Assembly (NCBI RefSeq): GCF_020805785.1
Contig: NZ_JAJGZV010000008.1
Span: 124,001-188,000, forward strand
Reading direction: 5' to 3'
Length of the DNA stretch: 64,000 nt
Source: Flavobacterium chungbukense
Lineage (GTDB): Bacteria > Bacteroidota > Bacteroidia > Flavobacteriales > Flavobacteriaceae
Position 1 is the first letter of the stretch, and every line of letters starts with the position of its first letter. Made by a program: the position numbers and the translations under genes. The notes under the pieces were generated by a model. The model was not told where the DNA came from, did no database searches, and saw nothing but the letters and a program-made list of their open reading frames with translations. Below are positions 18,457 to 26,775 of this stretch, piece after piece.

Positions 18457-21400
18457 TTAATTCACTTGAGAACTTTTATAATCGCTTGGAGAAAGATTGT
18501 AGAATTTCTTAAACTCTTTGCTGAAATGTTTTCGATCATTAAAACCAACCATATAGGTTACTTCAGAAACTGAATAACTGGTATTAGCCAAAAGACTGGC
18601 GGCTTTCTTTAATCGCATGTTTTTGATGAAACCAGCAACTGAATGATTAGTCAAAGTTTGGACTTTTTTATAAAGTACGGTTCGGCTCATTCCAATTTCG
18701 TTTACCAAATCGTTTACATCAAAATCGGTATTATCGAGATTGTTTTCAATAATCTGAGTCAGTTTTTTTAGAAAGATTCCTTCGGGTGTGTTTATGTTTT
18801 CTTCTTCAACCGCTGCGATGAAACCTTCGCCATATTTCTGACGCATGATTTCTTTGGCAGATAATAAATTGGCAATCGTCAGTTTTAATTCTTCAATGCT
18901 GAATGGTTTTGAAATATAAGAATCTGCTCCTGTAGAAAGTCCTTCAATTCTATTTAAAGTGGATGATTTCGCCGTCAATAAAATAACTGGAATATGATTC
19001 GTATTCAAACTTGTTTTCAAGATTTTACACAATTCAAAACCATCCATTTCGGGCATCATCACATCACTGACAATCAAATCTGGAATTTCAGAATCCATAT
19101 ATTCTAAAGCATTTAAGCCGTTAGTAAATTTTAAAACACGATAATCGGCATGAAGTACATCAAAAATAAACGACAAAACTTCTTCATTGTCATCAATAAC
19201 CAAAATGGTCTTTTTATCGTTATTGTCTTCTAAGTATTCTGGTTCGTAAATGTTAATTTCTGTTTTTACATCAGAAATCGGATTGGCATTTTCATTAATT
19301 GAAATTGCATTTTCGACAATTTGAGATTTTTTAAAATGGTCTTTTCCTTTCTTTAATTTTATGGTAAAAATGGTATTGAAATTCGGATCTTCTTCGGTCT
19401 GCACTTTTATTTCTCCGTGATGCAATTCGACAATACTTTTGCTCAAAGCCAAACCAATTCCGCTTCCTAAATTGGCGCTTCCGCGATCATCCAACTGGAA
19501 AAAGTTTTTGAAAATCTTCTTTTTACGATTATCTGGAATTCCGATTCCGTTGTCTTTTACTTTAATTTCAATACAATCTGAATTGTCTTTTTGTTCCACT
19601 GCTAAAGTAATTTTACCGCCTTTGCTTGTGAATTTAAAAGCATTCGAAAGCAGATTGTAAATCACTTTTTCCATCTGATTTTTATCGAAATAAATCAAAG
19701 CCGTATTGATATTCAGCACAAACTTGTAATCGATTTTCTTCTCGACAGCAATTCCACGAAACGATTCATAAATATCAAAACAGAAAGAGACAATATCCTG
19801 CTGTTCGCAATAGATTTTCATGCTTCCTTTTTCAGCTTTTCTAAAATCCATTAATTCATTAACCAATTTTAATAATCGATCAGAATTGCTTTTTATGGTT
19901 TTTAATTTGTGTTCAAGATTTGAATTCTTTTCGGCACTGTTTAAAAGTTCTTCAACCGGTCCGCTGATTAGAGTCAGCGGCGTTCTAATTTCGTGCGAAA
20001 CATTGGTAAAGAAATCCAGTTTCATTTTATACAATTCTTCCTGTCTTTCTTTTTCTACCTGTTCCAAATAATAGGCTTGTTTTAATAATTCTCTATTTCT
20101 AAAAAAACGGAACAATAAAACCGAAGCGCCAGCCAATAAAGCCAGATAAAATAAATAAGCCCACCACGTTTTCCACCAAGGTGGCAACATAATAATTTTT
20201 AAGGTTTTAATGGTTGGATTCCATTCTCCCCCTCCATTTGAAGTTTTGATTTTTAGCGTGTACGTTCCCGAATTCAGGTTTGTTAAGTTGATATAATGCT
20301 GCGAACCAATTACATGCCATTCGTCTTTATTGAATGAACTTTCAAGTTTGTAAGCATATTCATTTTTTTCTGGCGAAATAAAATTCATCGCACTAAATTC
20401 TAAACCAATATATCCTTGATCGTGTTTTAAAGTGATTTCAGTCGTTTCGCTGATGCGTTTTTCTAAAGAAACTTCTTTGTTTCCAGGTCTAATTTCTTCA
20501 TTATTCACAATCAGCTTTGTTAAAACAATTGGCGATTTATCTTCGGTTTTAATCAATTTTGAAGGATTGAAAACAATCAAACCATTTGAACATCCAAAAA
20601 CAAGCTCTTTTGCATTTAGATTAGCGCTACAATTATTGGAGAATTGTTTGACTTTTAAACCATCTTTTGAAGAAAAAGAAGTGATTTCAAAATCTTTAAT
20701 ATGGAATACCGATTTCACATTTTTAGTTGTGATTTTATAAAGCAGATTATTATCTGAAATCCAGATATTTCCTTGCGCATCTTCAGAAATACTTTTGATA
20801 GTTTCGTCTGTAAAACCCATTGATCGGTTGATTTCGAAAAAACGTCCTTTCTTTTCATCAAAAAGATTCACGCCTCCACTTTCGGCGCCAATCCAAAATC
20901 TATTTTTAGAATCGGTAAACATGACCGTCAAACTATTGTTGGACAAACCGCTTTTTGGACCTGCTTTGAAAACTCGGGTAACTTGTTTTAGTTTTTTATC
21001 GAAATAATTTAAACCATATTGTGTGGCAATCCAAAGTCCGTCTTTTCTATTGACGATATCGGTAATAAAATTATCGCTAAGCGAATTGGAAGAACCGTCT
21101 GCCATATAAATTTCTACAGTTCCGTCTGGCATTACTTTTTTTAATCCGTTGCCATTTGTTCCGACCCATAAATCGCCATTATCCATTAATAAAGACGTAA
21201 TCGGACGTTCACGTTCTTTGGAATCCCTTCGCGAAAGCGAGATAAATTGAAAAGATTTACTGCTTTTATTGAATTTGAATAATCCGTTGAAAGTCCCGCA
21301 AAACAAATTCTGCTCATTCTGATTGACCAAAGCCGTAATCATATTCACGCTTTTATCAGAATCGTAACCTTGAACAAAATACGAAACGCTTTTATTATTT

Positions 21401-22581
21401 TTAAAATCCAGATAATTTAAACCGCCACCATTGGTTCCAACCCAAATTGAGCCGTCATTTTCTCTTGAAACGGCGTTTACCGTAGCATTATTTAATCCGA
21501 AATTAGGTCGAACAACTTCTCTTACATTAACAAAATTGGTATTTGTTTTTTGAAAAAAATTGACTCCGCCTCCATTTGTTCCGATCCAAATATCGTTGTG
21601 GCGATCTTTCAAAAAGCATTTTACATCGTCATCCGAAAGGCTATAATTCTGCTGCGGATTATGTCCGTATTTACTAAATTCGTTTCTGTCTTTTTTGTAA
21701 ACACACAAACCATTTTTGGTAGCAAACCAAATTGTATTTGCATCAACTGCCACAATATCGTTGACCCAATTGGAGGATAAACTGTTTCGGTTGTTAGCAA
21801 TGAGCAAAAAATTGGTTACCACATTTTTGTCGACATCAAAACGAAAAACACCATTTGCTTCGGTTGCAAACCATAAATCGCCATTTTTTTCTTTAATGAC
21901 TTTCCATACTTTCGATTTAAGTAAAGCTTCATTTTCGGCAAGCGCTTTTGGCAATGCTTTTTTTGAACCATTTTTAGGGTCAAAACATTCCAAACCTTTA
22001 GAAGTTCCGACCAAAATGCCGTAATTTTTATCATAAAACAAAGACAAAACCCTGCTTTTTCTGAAAGGTGAATTGTGGTCGTTGGAGATTTCTTCTAATA
22101 AAAATTTCTGTTTGTTTAGTTTTTTAATTCCGCCAAAAGTTCCAATCCAAATTCTATTTTGGTCATCTTGAATTATGGATGAAATATAGTTTCGTCCGCC
22201 TTTTATTTTTTGAATATCAATTCGTAAAAAAGTTCTTTCGTTTTTGTTGAAAAGATTTAATCCATTGTTGGTTCCAATCCATATTTGTCTTTCGCTATCT
22301 TCTAAAATAACATTCACATGGTTGTTACTTATGCTGTTTAGAATGTCTTTGTTGTACACATATCGCAAGAAATCGTAACCGTCATAACTAATTAATCCGT
22401 TTGCAGTTCCAATCCAAATAAATCCTTTTTGAGTCTGATGAATACTCGAAATCATACTTTGCGAAAAACTCGTATCGTAATTGATATGATCAAAATACAA
22501 ATCTGATTCCTGCGCCTTCGAGCCAAAAGAAATAAAAAGAAATAAGATAAAACTTAAAAAGTAGGTTCTAATGTACTGCAT
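18457..22581 (-). CDS. Hybrid two-component system regulator (HTCS)
   Basis: A 1374-residue single-chain sensor and regulator. Signal peptide at 1-23, then a periplasmic two-bladed propeller sensor (about 30-700) built from repeats of the type IWIGT..GL. A Y_Y_Y domain (about 715-795) and one transmembrane segment (about 805-825) follow. HisKA has the phospho-acceptor His near residue 863 (NVSHEIRTPL). The HATPase domain (NLLSNAFKF, DNGIGIPDN), a receiver with Asp near 1175 (VSDVMMPEMDG) and a C-terminal AraC-type HTH (about 1290-1370) complete it. Such proteins sense oligosaccharides in the periplasm and switch on the adjacent PUL. Here the susC/susD/GH10 operon lies directly downstream on the same strand. 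Confidence 0.96.
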   Translation of the reverse strand: MQYIRTYFLSFILFLFISFGSKAQESDLYFDHINYDTSFSQSMISSIHQTQKGFIWIGTANGLISYDGYDFLRYVYNKDILNSISNNHVNVILEDSERQIWIGTNNGLNLFNKNERTFLRIDIQKIKGGRNYISSIIQDDQNRIWIGTFGGIKKLNKQKFLLEEISNDHNSPFRKSRVLSLFYDKNYGILVGTSKGLECFDPKNGSKKALPKALAENEALLKSKVWKVIKEKNGDLWFATEANGVFRFDVDKNVVTNFLLIANNRNSLSSNWVNDIVAVDANTIWFATKNGLCVYKKDRNEFSKYGHNPQQNYSLSDDDVKCFLKDRHNDIWIGTNGGGVNFFQKTNTNFVNVREVVRPNFGLNNATVNAVSRENDGSIWVGTNGGGLNYLDFKNNKSVSYFVQGYDSDKSVNMITALVNQNEQNLFCGTFNGLFKFNKSSKSFQFISLSRRDSKERERPITSLLMDNGDLWVGTNGNGLKKVMPDGTVEIYMADGSSNSLSDNFITDIVNRKDGLWIATQYGLNYFDKKLKQVTRVFKAGPKSGLSNNSLTVMFTDSKNRFWIGAESGGVNLFDEKKGRFFEINRSMGFTDETIKSISEDAQGNIWISDNNLLYKITTKNVKSVFHIKDFEITSFSSKDGLKVKQFSNNCSANLNAKELVFGCSNGLIVFNPSKLIKTEDKSPIVLTKLIVNNEEIRPGNKEVSLEKRISETTEITLKHDQGYIGLEFSAMNFISPEKNEYAYKLESSFNKDEWHVIGSQHYINLTNLNSGTYTLKIKTSNGGGEWNPTIKTLKIIMLPPWWKTWWAYLFYLALLAGASVLLFRFFRNRELLKQAYYLEQVEKERQEELYKMKLDFFTNVSHEIRTPLTLISGPVEELLNSAEKNSNLEHKLKTIKSNSDRLLKLVNELMDFRKAEKGSMKIYCEQQDIVSFCFDIYESFRGIAVEKKIDYKFVLNINTALIYFDKNQMEKVIYNLLSNAFKFTSKGGKITLAVEQKDNSDCIEIKVKDNGIGIPDNRKKKIFKNFFQLDDRGSANLGSGIGLALSKSIVELHHGEIKVQTEEDPNFNTIFTIKLKKGKDHFKKSQIVENAISINENANPISDVKTEINIYEPEYLEDNNDKKTILVIDDNEEVLSFIFDVLHADYRVLKFTNGLNALEYMDSEIPDLIVSDVMMPEMDGFELCKILKTSLNTNHIPVILLTAKSSTLNRIEGLSTGADSYISKPFSIEELKLTIANLLSAKEIMRQKYGEGFIAAVEEENINTPEGIFLKKLTQIIENNLDNTDFDVNDLVNEIGMSRTVLYKKVQTLTNHSVAGFIKNMRLKKAASLLANTSYSVSEVTYMVGFNDRKHFSKEFKKFYNLSPSDYKSSQVN

Positions 22582-22754
22582 AAAGGAAATTGAATAAAGC
22601 CCGAATAATTAATTGCGATAAACCTATGAAAAAAATCAATCGATTGCGGTGCAAAATAGCCTTTATTCTGAAAAAAGAAGAGGGAGTTTTTTCTTTTTAA
22701 GGGGTGTAGATGTACTTTATTAATTGTTTTTTTAAAAGAAAAATCATTTTTAAA

Positions 22755-22906
22755 CCCGATAGCGCAGATTTTTAATCCGTGCCCGCAAAGATTGGTTAGT
22801 TCTCTTTGTAAATATAAAAAAGTACATTAATTGTGTAACTTTTATTTTAGTGATTTGTTTTGTGTCTTACTGGTGCGGGCACGGATTGCAAATCCGCGCT
22901 ATCGGG
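22755..22906. repeat. Long inverted repeat with REP-like arms
   Basis: The left arm at 22755-22787 (CCCGATAGCGCAGATTT...) and right arm at 22874-22906 (...AATCCGCGCTATCGGG) are near-exact reverse complements over 33 bases, separated by about 87 AT-rich bases. Each arm can also form its own small hairpin (CGGATT/AATCCG). GC content is well above the surroundings. The layout is that of paired REP or MITE-like sequences. Confidence 0.8.
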
Positions 22907-22936
22907 ATTATTGATGTTAATTGATATGCTGTGTGT

Positions 22937-22962
22937 GCACGAGCGGGACGCTCGCGCTAGCG
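22937..22962. repeat. GC-rich REP-like hairpin
   Basis: GAGCG and CGCTC pair around GGA within GCACGAGCGGGACGCTCGCG. Base composition is very different from the AT-rich flanks. It is probably a second dispersed palindromic repeat family next to the first. Confidence 0.6.
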
Positions 22963-23021
22963 AATGAAATTCTATTTTAATTTATATTTGTTTCAGTACA
23001 AAAATTAATTAAATACTCCCC

Positions 23022-23492
23022 ATGAAATCAACATTAAAAAAGACACTATATTTTTTATTTTTATTTTTCTTGTTTAGTTGTGACTCAAATCCACGTAGTA
23101 GTTTAATTTATTTGTTTTCTAAGGATAAATCCCAAGTAATTACCGTATTTAGTAATTATTATGAGAACGAAAGAATAGTAGCTTTGGGCAAATTAAATGT
23201 AAAACCCAAAAATGATTATGTGAAATTAGATATTTCAGAGGTTACAGAATTGGGCGATGAAATTGGTGTATGCTGGTTTGGAAAAGAGAAAGGATGGCAA
23301 TTGGTAAGTGATCAATCTAAAATTGTCGAAGTACATTTAGACACTACAAAATACATCATTAAAACAGAATGGTATCGAGAAGATAATACTCCGAATGCCA
23401 AATATTATAGACGCACTGGTTGTTTTACAATTGATATGTTAAAACATTCTACAATTCATCCTTCTGTGAATGGATATATTGAAAGACATTAA
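23022..23492 (+). CDS. Small lipoprotein, function unknown
   Basis: 156 residues, with signal peptide and lipobox FLFSCDSN at about 17-24. The mature protein looks beta-rich (SQVITVFSNYY, VKLDISEVTEL, KYIIKTEWYRE) without motifs that I recognise. It is preceded by a TATATTTG box at 22983-22990. It converges on the nucleosidase-like gene, 15 bases apart, with no clear terminator between them. Confidence 0.7.
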   Translation: MKSTLKKTLYFLFLFFLFSCDSNPRSSLIYLFSKDKSQVITVFSNYYENERIVALGKLNVKPKNDYVKLDISEVTELGDEIGVCWFGKEKGWQLVSDQSKIVEVHLDTTKYIIKTEWYREDNTPNAKYYRRTGCFTIDMLKHSTIHPSVNGYIERH

Positions 23493-23507
23493 AAAAAACC
23501 ACTTCAA

Positions 23508-24113
23508 TTAAGAAATAGCTTCTGTTTCTTCAATCAAACCCAAAATTTTACCATAAGCAATCGCTGCTTTATGAACCTGAACTGACCAATCTTCTGCCGC
23601 ATTATCATCAGCGCCATCAGAAATGTATTTTAAACTCAAAAACGGAATGTTTTCTTTCATGGCAATCATGGCTAAAGCATAGGCTTCCATATCGACAACA
23701 TTATAGGCGTCTGAACAATGTCCCATTTCGAAGTTATCTCCTGTTCCGCAAATTCCTTCTTGAAGATTATCCATCAATAAACCGTATTCTAAAACTGGCG
23801 GTAATCCAGAAAGAGGCGTTTCAAATTTTGCGAAACCTAATCCGCGAACATCCATATCTCTTTGTACAAATTTGGTACAGCAAATTACATCGCCTTTTTG
23901 AAAACAGCTGCTTCCTGCCGATCCTAAATTTACAATTACCGCAGGTTTTTTCTTTTGAATCGCTTTTGTCAATTCGTAAGCCGCATTTACCTTTCCGATT
24001 CCGGTAAATAAAACATTATGTCCTTTAAAAACTTCTGCTGCTTCAGATTCGAGAGCAAAGCAGAATAATATATCTTCAATGGCAAAAGATGCCGTTTGGT
24101 TTATCTGTATCAT
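23508..24113 (-). CDS. MTA/SAH nucleosidase-like (PNP/UDP phosphorylase family)
   Basis: A 201-residue cytoplasmic protein with the nucleoside phosphorylase fold: LFTGIGKVNAAYEL near 35-48, VNLGSAGSSCFQKGDVI near 61-77, VVDMEAYALAMIA near 138-150, and LKYISDGADDNAAEDW near 160-175. In MTA/SAH nucleosidases the Glu of the VDME motif and the Asp of SDxAD bind and protonate the substrate, and both are present. It is about 30 residues shorter than typical MTAN enzymes. The reaction would be removal of adenine from methylthioadenosine or S-adenosylhomocysteine. Another purine nucleosidase role, such as futalosine hydrolysis, cannot be excluded. Confidence 0.8.
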   Translation of the reverse strand: MIQINQTASFAIEDILFCFALESEAAEVFKGHNVLFTGIGKVNAAYELTKAIQKKKPAVIVNLGSAGSSCFQKGDVICCTKFVQRDMDVRGLGFAKFETPLSGLPPVLEYGLLMDNLQEGICGTGDNFEMGHCSDAYNVVDMEAYALAMIAMKENIPFLSLKYISDGADDNAAEDWSVQVHKAAIAYGKILGLIEETEAIS

Positions 24114-24294
24114 GCGTAATGTATTTTCGGTTTACAAAAATAAGCTTTAAAATTTACGTGGCTCTAACCTAAATTTAAAATCTAAAAAACACGTTAAATT
24201 CTGCTTTCTATGCTGAATTTTGTCTCAGAAAAAATACTTTTGTTAAAATCAAAAAAGAAGAATTTCAATCCTTAAAAACAGAAAGAAAAACTGA

Positions 24295-24858
24295 ATGGAT
24301 AATGAAAAATTTATTTTCTGCCTTGAAGGCGTTCGAGATGTAGACGATGATACCCAAACTCATGTGGTTAAATGTCTGGAAGAATTGGCAATTGACCAAG
24401 GTATTTCCAGTATCCACAAAACTTGTGACACTATTGAAGGATTAGAAGAAAGTCTGAATATTTTGCTTTATGAAGATCATAATTTTAAAGATTATGAAAT
24501 CATTTATTTAGCCATGCCGGGACAGCAAAACAACATCTGTCTTCACGATTATTATTACAGCCTAGAAGAAATTGCTGAACTTTTTGAAGGAAAAATGAAA
24601 GGCAAAATCATTCATTTTGCGAATCTTAAAGTTTTAGATTTGAATGAAGAAGAGGCACAATATTTCTTGGATATAACAGGAGCAAGAGCCATTTCGGGCT
24701 ACGGTTCGACTTATAATAAAATTGCCAGCTGCAGTACAATTGACAAGGCGTTTTTTAGTCTGTATCAAGAAAATGACAATCTTTTTGAAGTTGTTGAAGA
24801 TCTCTATGCTAAACATTACAATCTATGCAAATTGCTTGATTTTAGATTATATTATTAA
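24295..24858 (+). CDS. Caspase-fold-like protein of unknown function, possibly inactive (DUF6642-like?)
   Basis: 187 residues, cytoplasmic, acidic. The order of elements (IIYLAMPGQ, then DYYYSLEEIAELF, then KGKIIHFANLKVL, then LDITGARAISGYG) follows the layout of CHAT/caspase-like domains. There a strand ends in His-Gly, a later strand ends in the catalytic Cys, and a GAxAVSGY segment follows. Here the His position reads Pro-Gly and the Cys position reads Asn-Leu, so catalysis looks lost. The comparison is my own pattern reading, not a search result, and the DUF label is tentative. The gene stops 2 bases before an AraC regulator gene, so the two are co-transcribed. Confidence 0.65.
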   Translation: MDNEKFIFCLEGVRDVDDDTQTHVVKCLEELAIDQGISSIHKTCDTIEGLEESLNILLYEDHNFKDYEIIYLAMPGQQNNICLHDYYYSLEEIAELFEGKMKGKIIHFANLKVLDLNEEEAQYFLDITGARAISGYGSTYNKIASCSTIDKAFFSLYQENDNLFEVVEDLYAKHYNLCKLLDFRLYY

Positions 24859-24860
24859 GG

Positions 24861-25781
24861 ATGAAATCAAAGTCGGCTGAAAAAATAAAAACGTATGAAG
24901 CGAAAGGTTTTCGAGAAAAATTTCTCGGAGAAGACAATCCTATTCATTTACTTTTCAAATCCAATTCGGATCATTTTTTCTGTTTAGAAATTGAGGAGGT
25001 AATGCATATGCAGTATCCTGTTCCGCCTTCTAAACATTCTTGTCATACCTTAATTTTTATTTCTTCAGGTCAGCACGTTATGAAATTGGGAGATCAAGAA
25101 TATATAACCACCGATAACCAAATGATTATGGTTCCTGCCGGTCAAATTTTCTCTCTTGATAATGTTAACAATATACACAATGGCTACATCTGCCAGTTTC
25201 ATCCGGATGTTTTAATTAGAAGATATGGCAGCCGAGAACTGCTCAATGAATTTGATTTCCTAAAAATTTCTGGAAATCCTAAAATCGAACTGGCTCTTGA
25301 AGATATTGGCGCTATTACAAATATCTTGGAACGATTGAAAAAGGAATATTCTGAAACCGCCTTTACGGATTTGAATATTGTACAATCGTACTTGATTACG
25401 CTGTTTTATGAAATGAATAAAAATACTGTAAAAATGTCTAAGAATATTTCGGCGGCAGAAGCCATTACAGGAAAATTCAAAGAATTGATTCACGATCAAA
25501 TCAAAACCCAGCATCAGGTTAATTATTATTCTTCTTTATTAAATATAACTCCCAACCATTTAAACAAATGCGTAAAGACTGTCACGGGAAAATCTGCCGT
25601 AAAATGGATTGATGACAGCATATTATTAGAAGCCAAATATTTACTCTTTCAAACTACATTTTCTGTTGGCGAAATTGCCACTCAAGTAGGCTTTGAAGAT
25701 CAATCTTACTTTAGTCGATTTTTCAAAAAAGCAGAAGGAATCTCTCCTATTAGATATCGAAAATTGATTGATAAGTCCTAA
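24861..25781 (+). CDS. AraC-family transcriptional regulator
   Basis: 306 residues. The N-terminal half is a cupin-like sensor (HTLIFISSGQHVMKLGDQEYI, MIMVPAGQIFSLDN). The C-terminal AraC DNA-binding domain is at about 205-303, with two HTH motifs: NYYSSLLNITPNHLNKCVK and FSVGEIATQVGFEDQSYFSRFFK. It belongs to the apparent operon with the caspase-fold-like gene (2-base gap), the small ferredoxin-like gene and the pentapeptide gene. It may regulate them, but no target site was identified. Confidence 0.92.
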   Translation: MKSKSAEKIKTYEAKGFREKFLGEDNPIHLLFKSNSDHFFCLEIEEVMHMQYPVPPSKHSCHTLIFISSGQHVMKLGDQEYITTDNQMIMVPAGQIFSLDNVNNIHNGYICQFHPDVLIRRYGSRELLNEFDFLKISGNPKIELALEDIGAITNILERLKKEYSETAFTDLNIVQSYLITLFYEMNKNTVKMSKNISAAEAITGKFKELIHDQIKTQHQVNYYSSLLNITPNHLNKCVKTVTGKSAVKWIDDSILLEAKYLLFQTTFSVGEIATQVGFEDQSYFSRFFKKAEGISPIRYRKLIDKS

Positions 25782-25842
25782 TTATTGATTACAGAATCCT
25801 AACAAATATGTTCTCTTTTTTCAGAAATTTGTGTCCTCAAAA

Positions 25843-26052
25843 ATGCAAACTATGATTTATGTTTTTAAAACTTCCGTTGACAGCCACGCCAAATTTGAGT
25901 CGGCTTCTGCATTATTAGATCAATTATTACCAGAATCTCAGTGGAATTTTGATCTTGAAGATTGCGATAATATCTTAAGAGTAGACAGCGAATTGAATGT
26001 TGCTGAATTACTTCAAAATAATGCTATTTTCGATTGTATCGAATTAGAATAA
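25843..26052 (+). CDS. Small ferredoxin-like-fold protein, relative of the one at 2028
   Basis: 69 residues from the ATG at 25843. The start could also be the ATG at 25852, which aligns better with the paralogue, or a GTG at 25831. It shares with the protein at 2028-2237 the KTSV motif after the first strand and the core NFDLEDCDNILRV (KTNV and NFDKKGRENILKI in the other). This predicts the same beta-alpha-beta fold. There is no CxxC, so classical metal binding is doubtful. It lies about 60 bases after an araC gene and 23 before a pentapeptide-repeat gene. Both family members in this window sit in operons with transcription regulators. Confidence 0.78.
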   Translation: MQTMIYVFKTSVDSHAKFESASALLDQLLPESQWNFDLEDCDNILRVDSELNVAELLQNNAIFDCIELE

Positions 26053-26075
26053 CTTTATACGCCTTTTAAACATTT

Positions 26076-26648
26076 ATGGAGTCCAAATTATACCAGAACC
26101 GAACTTTTGAAACAATCGATTATTCGGAACAAAGTTTAGCCAATACCGAATTTGTAAATTGCGAATTCATAAACTGCAATTTTTCTAAAAGCGATTTAAG
26201 CCATAATGACTTTCTGGATTGCACTTTTAAAAACTGTAATCTTTCTTTGGCTGTTTTGCGAAACACTGGTTTAAAAAATATCAAATTTATCGGATGTAAA
26301 CTTATGGGCCTTGATTTTAGCGCCTGTAACAGTTTTCTATTTTCAATGAATTTTGAAGATTGTCTTTTAGATTATTCCACTTTCATTTATAAAAAACTAA
26401 AGAAAACGAATTTTGCAGAATGTTCTTTAAAAGAAACAGACTTCTCGAATACGGATTTATCTCTGGCCATTTTTAAAAATTGTGATCTTTCTAGTGCCAC
26501 TTTCGTGGAAAGTATTTTGGAGAAAACTGATTTTAGAGGCTCCCGAAACTATGCTTTTGATCCATCAGAAAATAAGATTAAAGGAACTAAAGTTTCGCAT
26601 ACAGCACTTGCGGGTTTATTGCAAAAATTTGATTTATCGATCGAATAG
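26076..26648 (+). CDS. Pentapeptide-repeat protein (McbG/Qnr-like architecture)
   Basis: 190 residues, nearly all made of pentapeptide repeats A(D/N)LXX in degenerate form: SLANTEFVNCEFINCNFSKS, DFLDCTFKNCNLS, NFAECSLKETDFSNTDLS, and DFRGSRNYAFDP near the end. This predicts a right-handed quadrilateral beta-helix. A C-terminal stretch (NKIKGTKVSHTALAGLLQKF) resembles the tail of McbG/Qnr-type proteins, which mimic DNA and shield gyrase. That role is not shown here. It ends the operon of small proteins and the AraC regulator. Confidence 0.85.
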   Translation: MESKLYQNRTFETIDYSEQSLANTEFVNCEFINCNFSKSDLSHNDFLDCTFKNCNLSLAVLRNTGLKNIKFIGCKLMGLDFSACNSFLFSMNFEDCLLDYSTFIYKKLKKTNFAECSLKETDFSNTDLSLAIFKNCDLSSATFVESILEKTDFRGSRNYAFDPSENKIKGTKVSHTALAGLLQKFDLSIE

Positions 26649-26714
26649 TTTTTTAATCGCAGTTTTCAGTCGCAGTTCGCAACTACTTGAAAACTGAGAC
26701 TGAATACTGAGACT

Positions 26715-26750
26715 AAAAAAAAACGGAATACAAACTTAATTGCATCCCGC
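26715..26750 (-). terminator. Terminator of PUL2 operon
   Basis: On the minus strand CGGGATGC (from 26742-26749) pairs with GTATTCCG (from 26724-26731) using two G-U pairs, followed by nine T residues (26723-26715). It lies about 26 bases past the DUF4957/DUF5123 stop. A TTTTCAGT/ACTGAAAA-type repeat occupies 26671-26714 beside it. Confidence 0.7.
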
Positions 26751-26775
26751 TTTTCCTATTTATTAACCATGAATT

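Larger units (their letters stand above)
22582..23021. other. 440-base gap with promoters and two repeat families
   Basis: No ORF. On the minus side it should hold the HTCS promoter, and CAATCGATTG (22637-22646) is a small palindrome there. The middle is taken up by the inverted repeat at 22755-22906 and the hairpin at 22937-22962. On the plus side TATATTTG (22983-22990) fits the Bacteroidota -7 box for the lipoprotein gene at 23022, though no clear -33 TTG was found. Confidence 0.55.

Noticed and set aside
22637-22646. CAATCGATTG as an operator shared with PUL2
   Set aside because: Only the common AATCGATT core matches; the flanking TGT/ACA of the PUL2 palindrome is missing.
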